Part shown: one piece after another, positions 24,301 through 35,903 of the stretch
Layout of the letters: every line of letters starts with the position of its first letter
How positions within the stretch are numbered: the stretch's first letter is position 1
Origin: Spongospora subterranea f. sp. subterranea
Taxonomy: Eukaryota > Endomyxa: Phytomyxea > Phytomyxea > Plasmodiophorida
Direction of reading: 5' to 3'
Length of the DNA: 64,000 nt
Assembly (NCBI GenBank): GCA_049724395.1
Contig: JAUGWO010000120.1
Span: 124,001 to 188,000, forward strand
Translations under genes and position numbers: made by a program
Notes under the pieces: generated by a model
The model's input: only the letters and a program-made list of their open reading frames with translations
What the model was told of the DNA's origin: nothing
Databases searched by the model: none

Positions 24301-26369
24301 CCAATATGTATTCTGGCGTCGATAAACGGAGTGAGTTGCCCAATAATTATGACATCATGCACATCCAGGCTGACAACTTGTAAAGATTCCGCCAAGTACG
24401 GCGCCCTAGTTCTATAAGCCCAGTCGTCAAGAACGGAACCAGCCGCCGGTAAGCCTTGGGGAACCTGAAAATTATTAAGCCTCTTCTCAATAAGATTTCC
24501 TCAACAAGGTCAAAAACCGTCTCACCATTGTAGGTCGTTTAGGCGGCGATTGATATTGAGCGTCAAATATAAGAGGGAATAGCTCATATTTGCAGTTGAT
24601 AACTGAAGCAATGACTTGTTTGATAAACAGAAGAAGAGATAATTGCATACCGGGACTCCATGTTCCTAAAATATATAAGGATAAACATGAACATTGATTA
24701 TATAAAGTTCAAAACAGTCTCGCACCTCTGACACAACTGCCGGTGACGTGCAAAGTTTTGTGCGGCATGTCAGCTTTCGCCTGAAAGGATGTTATTGATA
24801 TAAAAAGTATGAAACTAACGGGTACCTGAGCACCGGTGAGTTTGAAGTGGCGGACTGTCAGAAAAGGGACTTCGTCATCATAAAAACAATGTGACTGTTC
24901 TAGCGATAAAGCCCAGCAAGTGCCAGGAGATGCCTCCAGAGCGGAAGAAGAGACGTTGCAAGAGAAGAATTCATTCACATTGACATGGACGTTGCCAGTA
25001 GAAAGACGCAAAGTGACAGTATTTCTAGGTGTAGGAGTCCCACCATGGGTAAATATGGCGCCGAAAGACAAACCCAGCTTAGTTATTGGAAGTAAATGTT
25101 GGGCGAACCCTAAAATAACCGTGATTTCAATATTCCCAAGCGTCAGTTTGACACAGCCCTCTTCGAAAACAGTGTCGAGACAATTCACCAAGACGAGATT
25201 TTTTTCCCCTGTGAGGACAGCCAAAGACACAAGGCTGACAAAGTCGGTCGACGGGTTATTACCAAACCGCAGCGCAGCTTCATCAATGCACAAACAGGCA
25301 ATAGAGCGTGAAACGAGAGATATTTCAACATTCGTCGCATATAATTGAAGTTCAGGAACTTGAGCAGGAGCTGGGTTTGGCGTGAGATACCTCGAATAGG
25401 ACAGGCACAATGAAATAATTTGCGGAATCCTTTCGGTGACATGCAATCGCAAACTAAAGACTGAAACTGAAACCGTAGTGGAGGATGCCATTAAGGAGAG
25501 ATGTCCTAAGAATAACGCTGGTTGCTGATCGGTGCTGACCGTTGCCACATGAACTGAGGCTTGTAAAGCCGCATCATTGCAATCATAGCGGAAACCGCTT
25601 TCGGCGACATGTACAACGACCCTATGTGATGACCGCAACTTGAAATTGGCAATCGACCCGGATAATGACAATAATGAGAAAGGAACATGATACCGACAAA
25701 CGACCTTGATATTAAATGCCTCCAGAGCTACAGCTTTAGAAAAAACGTACGCAACCCGAACAGATAACGAGCGACCGGAGCATATGCAGACTTCACTGAC
25801 GACAGCTGACGCAACAGTTCTCTTTCCATCTTGCTCTTGATCAGCTACCACCTGAACCGATCATCGTTAAAAACAATCGAAGCCAACTGAAGACGCAACT
25901 AAAAGACTCGCCTGGAATAGAATTTGATTCACACAGATTTGAATGTACGCTAAGAGCTGGGTCAAAAACAGGGTGATATAGGGCTATGCAAGGAATGATA
26001 AGACAGAGAATATAGACTGGCGATACAGGGAACATATACATTTACGACACGAAATGCGGCTGGAGGAGCAGATAGTTGGTCAAACCGTGGAGATAGACCC
26101 CATATGTTATATGTTATTTGTATCTTCGAGATAACAATACTCAATGATAATATATGAAAAGAGACAGAGTTGATGTAGATATTGAACTTGCTGCCAAATT
26201 CAATATTTATTTCCTGAAGCGATAAAAACGCGGCTTGGCCGATTCGAAGGCGGCATATGGAGCTCGGGATTGCGAGTCGTAGAAATGTGGTAATGCCGCT
26301 CCCAACCAATCTCGGTGACCAAATCGCGAATACAAAGAGAGCACATATCAGGGCAATGACAACCAGCAT
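18271..26369 (-). CDS. Bridge-like lipid transfer protein, BLTP2/Hobbit/SABRE/Fmp27 type, with DysF domain
   Basis: The ATG at 26369 starts MLVVIALICALFVFAIW, a membrane anchor, then a segment (SSICRLRIGQAAFLSLQEI) like the start of Hobbit/BLTP2 proteins. Long beta-rich exons follow (25851-24709, 24214-23774, 23180-22029, 20203-19175). The end has YLRIGAIRLTVSFKGSGA, DFQGLSIRMPPVLYQKKTW and FARRLRRDFIRSALRQAG, matching the Fmp27/Hobbit C-terminal region (RIG...YKG, then RMP.LEYRNKTW). Such proteins are long grooved tubes that move lipids at ER-plasma membrane contacts. Between these parts, at about 21790-21475, the same strand encodes a clear DysF domain (TDRPNWSDADG, WEWxSDW-type WQWESDW, GWEYAHDF, RRRRW). 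Several introns separate the exons and not all joins were resolved, so two or three genes remain possible. Confidence 0.68.
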
Positions 26370-26460
26370 GGCCTACTCAAGACTTAGAGTGGCATGGGGT
26401 CAGACCAGAAGATGATCTGGATGGCAGAGCCCCCCAAACAAACAATCTAACAGCAATCAA

Positions 26461-26548
26461 CTTTCACCAATAAAGTGAAAGGGGTTGTGCAACCCCCTAG
26501 CGGTCCTACGCGCTTTGTTTGTACTGTACACAAATTTTGTACAGTACA
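26461..26548. repeat. Cluster of three perfect hairpins
   Basis: CTTTCAC/GTGAAAG (26461-26481, loop CAATAAA), then GGGGTTGTGCAACCCC (26481-26496), then TGTACTGTACA/TGTACAGTACA (26520-26530 and 26538-26548, loop CAAATTT). All stems are perfect. They lie between the start of the lipid transfer gene and the first retroelement fragment. Confidence 0.75.
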
Positions 26549-26759
26549 TTTGTTATACTCGTACTCCTATTTGATACGGGGCGAGATCTGGGACGTGACA
26601 AACCCTGATCGCTTCGAAAAAAAGTGGATTTATCAGGATTTGTTCTACAAAAAGTCTAGAATAGGAAATTTGCCAACTGAGAAAAGAACTTGCATAGTGA
26701 AAAGTTTCTTAGTTGCCTTGATCTGTTCATAAAAACAACAGGAAAAAGTGTCAGACTCG

Positions 26760-27257
26760 TCAATTTGCTTCAGTTTGACCCAGAAGAACGAGGCCTTCTG
26801 TGAGCTCTGCTGCCTGAAGGAGACTAATGGTCAGTAATGTAGGTCTGTATACCGATAGCATCTCCTTGATTTGCTGGCTGCTGCAGACTTGTTGGAGTAG
26901 GCGGTCGTGATCGCTTGCCCAACCGACCTCGATGGCCCTTCGCAACTGGCTACTCAATTTTTTCCAACTTGGCGACTAAATGAACTTTTCGCAACAGGAT
27001 TTGCGCAGCTTTACCTCCCGCTCCATGGAATTCTAGAAAATCGAGACTTCAGCGCGAATAATGTCGATTTTACAGGTCGATGGCCGGCAGTTCCACAGTG
27101 GGCAATAATCAACAACCGTCATTTCAGCAAATTTTCCGAATCTGGAATCCAAATCAATTTTTTCTCGGGTAAAACCTAAATACTTTTAGCGGGACTCAGT
27201 TAATTTGTCATACATGATGCAACTACTATGCTGTGAATTTGGCCTTCGGAGCATGGT
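26760..27257 (-). mobile_element. Ty3/gypsy fragment in inverted orientation
   Basis: Read on the minus strand, 27257 to about 27010 is clearly similar to the plus-strand integrase start at 29295-29525 (long shared blocks such as GATTATTGCCCACTGTGGA and ATTCGCGCTGAAGTCTCGA). Further minus-strand coding-like sequence (26957-26760, SSQLRRAIEVGWAS) follows. Stop codons and a small insertion break the frame, so it is a dead partial copy. Confidence 0.65.
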
Positions 27258-30150
27258 AAAGTTCCTGTTGTTAAACGTGTCTCATTTGCTGATGCTACTA
27301 CTACTGTTGGATATCAGGAGGATATGCCCGTTTTCCAGTCGAAACGAGTATCTTTAGAAGATGCTTGGGAGTTTCTCACTCCAACTCCATTCTCACGTAT
27401 CCGAGAGATTACTTTCTGTTTCGTCTTCCAGCCTCAGTTGATGATGGGACTGATTTCTCCGTTATGGATCAAAATTTCGGAAAACTGTTGCCTCAGTTTT
27501 CTTGTCGTGTAGCTAATGATCAAGTTTTAAGTTGCCGGCAAAGTGTCAACAGATTGTGGCCCCATTATAGTTCGCAGGCATCAGGTCTATGTGTCAAATA
27601 CGCCTATGTCTGAGGCTTTACTGCGAAGACCATTCTTGAAGCATATTGGTATTGATGTTGAAAACCAGCTGAGAAGTATTGCAGGCCAGCAGCCGGAGGC
27701 TGATTTTTCAGGGCTTGATCATCAATTGAATCCTTATCTCCTCGACTTTGAGAAGATTCAGTTGCTGAAGTTACTCATTCTTTGAGGAAATTTGTTACAA
27801 AATTTATTTCAGGATATATTAATCAAGTTGGGCTGTGATCCACCTGTTAAAGTCAAACCACTTGAACTGAGACTTAAAGATGGAGCAGTACCAATATTTT
27901 CGGGGCCGAGGAGGATGTCCCGTGTAGCGGAAGAATATCTCAAGGCGTGGACCAGCGAGCTGGAAAGATGCCATTTGATATACCGGAATACCTCCTCTGA
28001 ATGGCCTTTGTGGTGGATCCTTATACTCGACCTCGGTTGGTTATCGATATGGTGTCTGTGAATAAGTCTGTGATCCTAACAGTTTCCGCCCTATCTTCAT
28101 ACGTATGGCAGTTATCTTAACGGGTTCGCAACTTTATTTTACTCTCGATGCTTTCAAGGGTTATGGCAGATTCCTGTTTCTGGTTATCTCGATTGCCGAA
28201 GTTTCATCACTTCAAAGGCATTTTTACATCCACGCGTATCAATCAAGGGAACTGCAAAAAGTTTTCGCATTTCAACGTGATACATGTACAGTATACAATT
28301 TTAATTTTTGATTTAACATCAAAGTCTCTTTTGGTTTGATTGATGGAGAGCGCCTTCGCCTTATTAGACATTGTGTTTCCAAAGTGTCGGGAACATGGTC
28401 TCAAGTTCAATGCTTTCAAATGCCGCTTTTACCAGACTCGCGATTATGGTGTGGAAGAGTTGATCAAGCTCAAGGCATCGGCGTGGATCCGGAACGAACC
28501 ACAGCTTTAACGCAGGTTCCGCCTCCCACAACTGTGGCTCAGTTGATGCAGTTCATTTGTTCATCAATTTGGCTCTCGGAAAGTTTTCCAAATTGTGCCC
28601 AGCTAATTAATCCACTTGGGAAAATCTACAAAAAAGAACTATCAGGCTCTCCTATTCAATCCAAGAAGTATGCAGCAAGGATTCATCTTCATGACGTGGG
28701 ATGGTCGGAACAGCATTCCGGTCATATTTGAAAATGTCATTCGTAACTGTGTTGAGCTTGCCTATCCCAACATTGACCTAGTTCCATGCCTTTCACTGAT
28801 GCCAGTCAGGAGTTTATGTGAACACGAAGACCTATATTTGCCCTTCAATCAGCAGCGCCTTGAACCGCTATGTTTCCATTCTAAAACTCTTCACATGATC
28901 TGCTATAAATTGGTCTGTTCTTGAGAAAGAGGCATTTCCCATACAATATGCTGCGCGGCGATTTGATTATCACCTTTGAACAGGTAAATATGACTTTCAC
29001 GTTTTGACGGATCACAAGAATCTGGTTTTTCTTGATAATCCAACGTCGTCCGATGTCCTGCTGCACCGTTATACCGTCAACAAAATTCATCGATGGCGGC
29101 TGCATTTCGATATCAAAACGATATGGTATTGAAAGTATTTCCGGTGACGAGAATGTTTAAGCGGTCATTGATACAAGACGATGGTGGTCTCAAGGCTGAA
29201 CGTAAGACAATTTCAAAATGTGAGTCCAACAATTCCCGGAACTGTTCAACCGATGATGGATCCTGATTTCTCATGGTCGAACCTACTGTCAATTCGGTAA
29301 GCTCTGATCAGGCCAAATTCGGAGCATAATAGTTGCATCATGTATGGCAAATTAATTGAGTCCGCTGAAGGTGTTTTGGTTATGATTTGGATTCCAGATT
29401 CGGAGAATTTGCTGAAATTACGGTTATTGATTATTGCCCACTGTGGAGGTGCGGCCATCGACCTGTAAATCGACTTTATTCGCGCTGAAGTCTCGATTTT
29501 TTTGGAATTCCATGAAGCGTGAGGTAAAAGCATTTTGTTCTAATTGCTTACATTGTACCACCAATCGAGGCGGGGAATTCATCCCCCGATCTTTAAAACA
29601 AGCCACACATGGGTCTAATGCAAATCACGTCATTTATTTTGATTTTTGGGCTATCCAAGTTGCAGAAATTCAAGTATCTTTAGTTATTCGTGGTTGGAAT
29701 AAATTCTTCCACATTATAAGCGCGATTCTTGTGAAAGCAGCATTTGAAAGCATTTAACTTGAGAAATTTACGTTGACCTACTGTCACTTTGTTGATGGGA
29801 CTGAAGCCCAGTTCTTCGCTGGATGCAATTTGGATTCAATTGGTACAAACCGTCAATTCCATTCGTCGGCAAAGTTGAACAGAAAGGCAATATGATCCCG
29901 AGAAACTTGTTCATATTTTTTCACAAAGCGATTCCAAACCTGTCGACGGAACAATCAGCATACGATCTTATATTGGTTTAGTTCAAGGTGTAAAGGGGGT
30001 CCTTCGACCCTGGATTTTCCGCCCAAAGGTTTGTTTTGGTGGACAAGGTCAGACTCATCAATATTATCAATTTTTACGGAACGTTCATGTTATTGAAGTG
30101 GCTTTAGGTTGGACCGAACCTTAACACACTCAATTTGTGCGGCCGATTGT
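27258..30150 (+). mobile_element. Decayed Ty3/gypsy retroelement (protease, RT, RNase H, integrase)
   Basis: Plus-strand pieces appear in gypsy pol order but in shifting frames: a protease-flanking segment (RRPFLKHIGIDVENQL, about 27630), reverse transcriptase start (LRLKDGAVPIFSGPRRM, about 27870), RT core (YFTLDAFKGY, about 28135), RNase H/tether (VLTDHKNLVFLDNP, about 29000) and integrase (FCSNCLHCTTNRGGEF, then HGSNANHVIYFDFW, about 29540-29650). Numerous frameshifts and stops show it is not functional. I could not identify the long terminal repeats. The segment order and wording resemble gypsy elements of oomycete-like and other zoosporic genomes, which is an impression and not a test. 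Confidence 0.75.
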
Positions 30151-30185
30151 AAACACAGCAATCATATCATACACACGATCAAGCA

Positions 30186-30566
30186 ATGATCGTTGTACAG
30201 AATAACCGGCAATGTCTCGTATGGCCGGTGTTCGGAATATTGCTGATTTTAGTGGCATTGATAGTTTGGACAATCCCAGTCAGAGAAAGTGCAGTAATCG
30301 CGTCGATCTTATTTTCAATCGGAATATTCTTTGTCATCATTGGATTGGTATGTATGGCTCTACAATGTCTTATAAATACTCCAACCATCACTATATTACC
30401 AGCTCAACCAGTACAGACAACCTCATCACCACAACTTGCTGGTCAGCCTCAAACAGCTCAAACAACTCAACCAATAGTTCAATCAGACGCTTCAACACCA
30501 GCAAGCGCAGCTCCACAACCAACACCGAATCAATTGCAACAACAATCGTTTACTCCAGCAGGTTGA
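30186..30566 (+). CDS. Small two-helix membrane protein with Pro/Gln/Thr-rich tail
   Basis: The ATG at 30186 opens 126 codons. Two hydrophobic helices (about residues 11-29 and 36-62) with a short charged loop (PVRES) are followed by a tail of about 60 residues made mostly of Gln, Thr, Pro, Ser and Ala. No family is recognised. It is intronless and directly follows the gypsy remnant. The tail may be extracellular or cytosolic; the sequence does not decide. Confidence 0.5.
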   Translation: MIVVQNNRQCLVWPVFGILLILVALIVWTIPVRESAVIASILFSIGIFFVIIGLVCMALQCLINTPTITILPAQPVQTTSSPQLAGQPQTAQTTQPIVQSDASTPASAAPQPTPNQLQQQSFTPAG

Positions 30567-31177
30567 AAGAGAGGTATGTTGACTCCAGACTCTAGCGCCG
30601 TTTCACAACTAATCAATAGACAGGACTTCATATGAAAAGGCAGTATACCCAGCAAGCACAATTCATATTGTTGTATCAATTTGCCCACTTTGGAGAAATA
30701 TAACCAAAGAGTAGGAATATCATGAGCTTAGTTCCAGTTTTTGTCGAAGAATAAAATTTATGCAAACATTTTCTACTCTGGTTGACACAAATACCTTTTT
30801 CAGTGATGATATTTAAAGTTGAAGCTACAACGGTGGTGCAGATTGATGGACTATTGCTTAAATGTTCTACAAAACAACTGAAACACGAGTTGTTTAAGCG
30901 AGTTGGCATTGAGGACGAACAGAGCGAAACAAGTTGGCGTGATTTGCATCACTTGCAACCGTAACAAATCTGACAAATTTTTCCCAACTGTTATTTCGGT
31001 TGATGTCAGTTTTGACGAGGGAAATGAAGAAGATGCTCGCTGTGCGGTTTCATACGTCAAAAATTCACTGAAACTTCCTGGTTCACATAGCACCGTTCGG
31101 GGATATTTCAATTGACATGGAATAGTATGTAAACTGTCAAATACTCTACATCACCAGATGCTTCAGCAAAATAAGTC
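30567..31177. other. Weakly coding stretch, no supported gene
   Basis: Two overlapping plus-strand frames (30782-30964 and 30903-31115) look partly protein-like: CSTKQLKHELFKRVGIEDEQ, then CNRNKSDKFFPTVISVDVSF. They could be exons of a small protein, but no start, splice pair or family could be fixed. Confidence 0.25.
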
Positions 31178-31250
31178 GTCCAAGGTGGGACTCGAACCCA
31201 CAACCTCTCGATTAACAGTCGAACGCGCTGACCGGTTGCGCCACTCAGAC
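31178..31250 (-). tRNA. tRNA-Asn (GTT)
   Basis: The minus strand folds as a 73-nt tRNA: acceptor arm GTCTGAG with CTTGGAC, A box TGGCGCAACCGG, anticodon loop CTGTTAA giving anticodon GTT, and B box GGTTCGAGTCC. There is no intron and no encoded CCA. The acceptor stem includes two G-T pairs. Confidence 0.95.
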
Positions 31251-31779
31251 TCTAACTCTGTATATGGGGCTCCAGGTTAGCAATCATATCATAATTGGCC
31301 CTTCTTTGAAAAATTGCTTCTGGATGGGTCGTATTCTAGTTTTATTTGAATGAGGAACAGTTCAATAGGTTGCTGTACTGTTTTTGCATTTGAAAATGTC
31401 GTACTGTTGAACATCATCGGTTCTAATACATCATGAGTCAATCAAACAGTCCAAACAGCCGTCAATTCGAATAGTATTCATTGTATTCAATCGTAGTAGC
31501 TGCTCATCACCGCCCGGGCCCATGCTCTGTGCATGCTTTGCGAAACTACAGGTAATATTCACCGTTTGTTCAGGTTTGTTCATTGGTAGAATGCGCAGCC
31601 TCGATCTCATAATCATAATGATGAAAGAGGGACCCCGTTAGTGAAAGATAAGGCGGAACCCGCTGGATTTTGCCCTGCAGATATAATAATGTTTAGCGAG
31701 TAGAGGCTAATGCTACCATCATTGCTATCGAATACACTAATCTTCACACTCACTTCACCTCATATCATTGTGGCCGGTA
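31251..31779. other. Intergenic, no supported gene
   Basis: The stretch lies between tRNA-Asn and the IQ-motif gene. A minus-strand 61-codon frame at 31431-31616 has no motif. Nothing else is seen. Confidence 0.45.
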
Positions 31780-32697
31780 ATGGAGGAAGGCGATCGTTTC
31801 AGGACCAGTGACTTAATTGCTCGCATTGGCCATACGAAAGATCTACTGCAGCCGTTGTTTGAAGACTTGATTGCAGCCTTGAAGCGAATTGACGAGCTTG
31901 AAGCTGAAAATCGACAACTACGGAATGACGCGCGCGATAAGGCAGCTGTCGCCATCCAACGCTGCTTTCGACGATGGCGTATTCTGCATCGGGTTCGAGA
32001 TCTTCTCTATGAGATCGGAATTACTAAGGCCAGCAAAGGCCTGTCTCGTAGCAGTATTTTTGCAGTCGAAGAGCGCCGCGCTCTCGAAAACGATGCTCGA
32101 TTGGAGACTGTTCGTTGTAGTGACGACGAAAAATTAGTAGTCTCTGGGCCGAGGCGGCGGTTACTGTTAGAACTTGAAAGAAGGATTTCTGATTATGTTG
32201 ATATGGATATGCTGTCATATGACCTCCCCAGCCCCGCTGGCATCAGTTATGGGGAAGAGGATGAGGCGACGGTATTACGAGCATCTGAGGGATCGTGCTC
32301 TCCGGTACGAAAGGCCTTATCACCACAACGTCGAGTATCGATGGCGTTCATGCCAATTAATCCGGTCGTAACCAAACGATATGTTGAGCCGCAACATCCC
32401 GTTGATGATACCCCATACCAAACGTCAACGTCAACAGCTTCTTCACGCAGGACAATGAGCAGAAGGCAATCGTGCGGTTCTGAGTCGCTAACATCCAGGG
32501 AGACGTCGCCAAATCGAATTACGCAAGGCCTACATATAACTGCAGTCACACCTGTGAAAGAGGACCAGGAGGTACTTTCGACGCCCAAGAAGAAAACATG
32601 GTGGCACAATTCGCCAAACGCATTCAAACTGAAGCGACGACTCAGTGATGTGTTCCACAGAAATCCGTCGAGAACCCGTTCGGCTTGTGACTTATGA
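31780..32697 (+). CDS. IQ-motif protein with Ser/Arg-rich C-terminus
   Basis: The first ATG of the frame is at 31780 and opens 305 codons without introns. An N-terminal coiled coil (LLQPLFEDLIAALKRIDELE) leads into one IQ motif (AAVAIQRCFRRWRI, residues about 57-70), the usual calmodulin or myosin-light-chain-type binding site. The last half is disordered, rich in Ser, Thr, Arg and Pro with many possible phosphorylation sites (SPQRR, STASSRRTMSRR, TPKKK). No further domain is seen. With ciliary genes nearby, a flagellar or cytoskeletal role is possible but only by association. Confidence 0.65.
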   Translation: MEEGDRFRTSDLIARIGHTKDLLQPLFEDLIAALKRIDELEAENRQLRNDARDKAAVAIQRCFRRWRILHRVRDLLYEIGITKASKGLSRSSIFAVEERRALENDARLETVRCSDDEKLVVSGPRRRLLLELERRISDYVDMDMLSYDLPSPAGISYGEEDEATVLRASEGSCSPVRKALSPQRRVSMAFMPINPVVTKRYVEPQHPVDDTPYQTSTSTASSRRTMSRRQSCGSESLTSRETSPNRITQGLHITAVTPVKEDQEVLSTPKKKTWWHNSPNAFKLKRRLSDVFHRNPSRTRSACDL

Positions 32698-33718
32698 CGG
32701 CTAGTGAAGGCATCGCCATTATTCCATCATCATTCAGTATAAGAAGCCATAAATATCAGTGGATGTTCATATAATGATGGCTGTAAACCTCGTCATTTGG
32801 AAAAAACGCTTGACGATAGGAGTCGACTCTCACCACGTTGACGAACTCATACGTAATGGCTACCTTGTTAAAAAAACAGCTTTTGATTGTATCATGGTAG
32901 CTCTGATGAATTTGTGATTGGCACCAACCGGGACCGGGGTTCGCTACTATTTCACTGGAACCAATTCCTTGATAGCTCTGACTCTTACAGCGACGATGAT
33001 GACCTGGTTCAGACGATATGATTAGTCGAAGTGGAGCAGGTGATTTAGCGCTGCTCAACAAGGTCCCACCAGAAGAGACTCAAGAAAGGATCACGCTCGG
33101 GTCGAATTCGGATAAGGATCGTCGCCGTGAGAAATACCTGCCGCGGAAGAGTTCCCAACGGGATTTGAGTGGCATGTGAAATGCTTTGAAGTGTGGATCT
33201 TTGTCGCAAAGGAACCTCTTTGACTTTCTGCTGGATGAGCTCTCCAATCTCCTTCTTTTTCGCTCACACCGACCCTTTCTTCTGGCGCTCACATCGACAG
33301 CGCCATCAACGGTGTACTGCTTTTTGGCGGTTGATTAGATTCGCGAGACCGACTTTGTAGTTACAGAAAACTTCTGTGCAATAGATCCAATTTTTCCCTT
33401 CGGAAGTTGCAGACTCTGTACGCAATCAATAAATCTGCCAGATTAGGTTGACGCTTCTCGTTGTTGAGATCGAAACTGGCTCCCATAGGACTAAAATGAG
33501 GTGAACCGAAACGCAACGCAAATTGGGGGCTTCTACCCCGTTCGGCATATCCTTGGATTTGTCATGAGAGTACATTGCGCCTTCAGCGGACAGGCCGCGA
33601 AAAGGCAGCCTTTAGCTACTCACAGGTCGACAAAGAGCACATGACATCAAACAAAACTCCTCTTGAAAAAATTTACTGTAAATGCACACAAATACCGGTA
33701 TAGCATTCACAGAGTTTT
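32698..33718. other. Gene-free stretch of about 1 kb
   Basis: Only a 101-codon (32756-33061) and a 70-codon (33080-33292) minus-strand frame are open, with no motif or protein-like composition. I see no repeat or RNA gene. Confidence 0.4.
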
Positions 33719-34225
33719 TCAACAATAATCAATCCGGGTTGAAAAGTCTGCAAACGTGCAGGGGATAGCGACTGTGACTGTTTCCAAAGACTCGTTGCCG
33801 AAATATCGTACGAATGCTTTTGCCTCGTCGCTGGCACAAATGTCGGTTCTTGCCTCTGGACTGATGAAATTCGCTGGATCCCAACCCGTCCGTTTCAGAA
33901 GGTATAGTAAAGTTTGACCGTCCTCGCTGACATCGAGTGTTGGGACAAATCCAGTTACCAAAGCCAGTATAACCGCAATGTACGAGGTTTCATTTGTTAT
34001 GTACTGAATGGTTTCTTGTCTTTGTCGGTTGGAGATTACTCAATGGACAATGATCACCAGATTCTGACGACTACGATGATTCGCCAGTCACTCCGAAAGT
34101 CCAGCCGGCCATTCTTAGTCTTGGTAGTCCCAAGAGCCGACAGGCAAAAAAGACTTTGAGCAACCAGCAATGGCAATCTTCAATATGACACCTGCTGCGG
34201 CTACAAAAGCCGCTGGTTTCAGCAT
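33719..34225 (-). CDS. Small secreted-protein gene, tentative two-exon model
   Basis: The ATG at 34225 starts MLKPAAFVAAAGVILKIAIAG, a typical signal peptide. A downstream exon (about 34006-33719) reads YITNETSYIAVILALVTGF, then VSEDGQTLLYLLKRTGWDP, then ICASDEAKAFVRYFGNES, ending near IPCTFADFSTRIDYC. The join is proposed (donor after SFLP, acceptor before YITNE). The mature part is small and has a few Cys. The pattern is vaguely like elicitin-type small secreted proteins, but the Cys spacing does not fit well, so no family is assigned. The second exon is duplicated in inverted orientation at 34242-34452. Confidence 0.45.
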
Positions 34226-34452
34226 TGACGTACTTTTACATGAAACCATTTAGTACACATCAAATGGAACCTCGTACATTGCCGTTATACTGGCTTTGGT
34301 AACTGGATTTGTCCCAACACTCGATGTTAGCGAGGACGGTCAAACTTTGATATACTTTCTGAAACGGACGAGCTGGGATTCAGCCGGATTGCCCAGAGGC
34401 AAGGGCCGACATCGACGAAGCAAAGCATTCGAACAATATTTCGGCAACGAGA
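33791..34452. repeat. Inverted duplication, arms of about 210-225 bp
   Basis: The left arm (33791-34015) and right arm (34242-34452) are reverse complements with roughly 80 percent identity by eye, separated by about 226 bp. The blocks GTAACTGGATTTGTCCCAAC and AGCGAGGACGGTCAAACTTT are shared exactly. The left arm keeps an open frame on the minus strand. The right arm has small deletions and is not open. Confidence 0.85.
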
Positions 34453-34734
34453 AGCAAAAATAAAGTAATATCCCTAAAACTTTTACAAAAAACGAAACCA
34501 ACTCCGAATGACCGCTGCCTCCAGACGGTAGTCAACAATTAATACCACAGAGTACTAGAGGGATTTCGGTAGCATTTCTAAAAGTTCAATTTGTGGTTTC
34601 AATGGCTAGTTCGTCACGAATCTTCATCGTAGAGAGCCTGCATCTAGCATATCGCATAATTGGAGTTCCAATGAATTCCAGTGCAAATGATATTGAATGA
34701 TATCTATGGCATATTACGATAATAATTCGCTTAA

Positions 34735-35481
34735 TTAGGATACAGTAGTTTTGAGAAATGCCTCCAGATGTTGTCTCTGAAACTTCACGAATTCCTTCTC
34801 ATCCTGTCGTTTTTTTTCCTGGACTGCTCGACGTTCACCATCCTGTCGCTCAACGGTTTCGTATCTTGTTCGAAGCCCCTCAAGCTCGACTTTCAGCGCA
34901 GATTTTTTGGACTCCAGTTCGGCGATCTTTTCAGCTAGAGACCCAGTTCCAAGCTCAGCTTGCAGCGACTTTCGAATACCAAAAACAATACTGCTTTGAT
35001 ATAGAGTTTCATATGCCGCTATTGACATTCGTGCTTCGTCACGAATGCGCAGCAACAGCAGCCCTCGTTCAGGGCACTCGATCGTCACCTGACGCATCAG
35101 CTCGTCAAACGTCTGCGAGTACAACTCCTCGCGGACTGGGCAAATGCCTGTCTCTCGCGCCTGACGCAACTGTAGCCGATCGTCCAAGGTGATCTGTAGC
35201 TTGATCACGTCTTCGCGAGATGTCGGCTTCATCGATACGCATTGCAATTTACCATTAACCATCCGTGGTGGTAGAATTGATTTTAGCACCTCACTCAACT
35301 GTTGCGTCTTCCCAGTTTTGGGCGTCACTGCTTCCCCAACCTTGTATAATTTCCTAGGTCAATTCCTATCGTAATTCAATGGCAAAACTCTCACCGATGT
35401 CTCGTATTGAAGCAGTGTTTCGGCGATCGCATCAATCGGCTGAAGATCTGTTGCGACTGGCTCAGTAGTTCTGGAGCCCAT
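34735..35481 (-). CDS. DNALI1: Axonemal inner-arm dynein light chain p28
   Basis: Two exons (35481-35395 and 35340-34735) join in frame to 230 residues; the intron is 54 nt. The hallmark block ARETGICPVREELYSQTFDE and then ERGLLLLRIRDEARMSIAAY and SSIVFGIRKSLQAE are nearly identical to animal and algal p28. The C-terminal third is a charged coiled coil (KIAELESKKSALKVELEGL). In other organisms p28 is a light chain of single-headed inner-arm dyneins and is needed for their assembly. Its presence shows that the organism builds a motile flagellum. It neighbours other cilium-type genes on the same strand. Confidence 0.95.
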
Positions 35482-35903
35482 TTTCGTGTCTGAATTGATC
35501 GGCGTCAAATCCTGTTAATGTTAATAGTGAATACCGGCCGGCAGCTCATTAGTCGGTCTATCACTACCCGTCACAGGCATGGGTCATGATAGTCTCAAGC
35601 TGTGTCAATATATCGCCAGCACCATCACACACAGGCCTTATAGGGCTGCTGTTCACTTTGATATACCTGCATTTCTCGCCGCCATTTCTATTATGATAAA
35701 AATGCTGGGTTCATTCCTGTCGGAATCGAAAAAACTTGTTGCGTCGTCAGTGTTTGATTTCACATTTTGCAGCTGTGGCTCAATGAGGTAATAATGACTC
35801 AAAACTGCGAAATCGCTCATTGTCGAAAACATTGCGAAAATAGATTAAAGCGACTACAACTTTATTTAGCGCTTGGTGTTTTCGGTCAACTCCAAATGAT
35901 TCA
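35482..35903. other. Intergenic, no supported gene
   Basis: It lies between the dynein light chain start and the stop of the four-helix membrane protein gene. One 70-codon plus-strand frame has no motif. Confidence 0.4.

Noticed and set aside
27258-30150. Functional retrotransposon
   Set aside because: The pol pieces lie in different frames with many stops, and no LTR pair was found.
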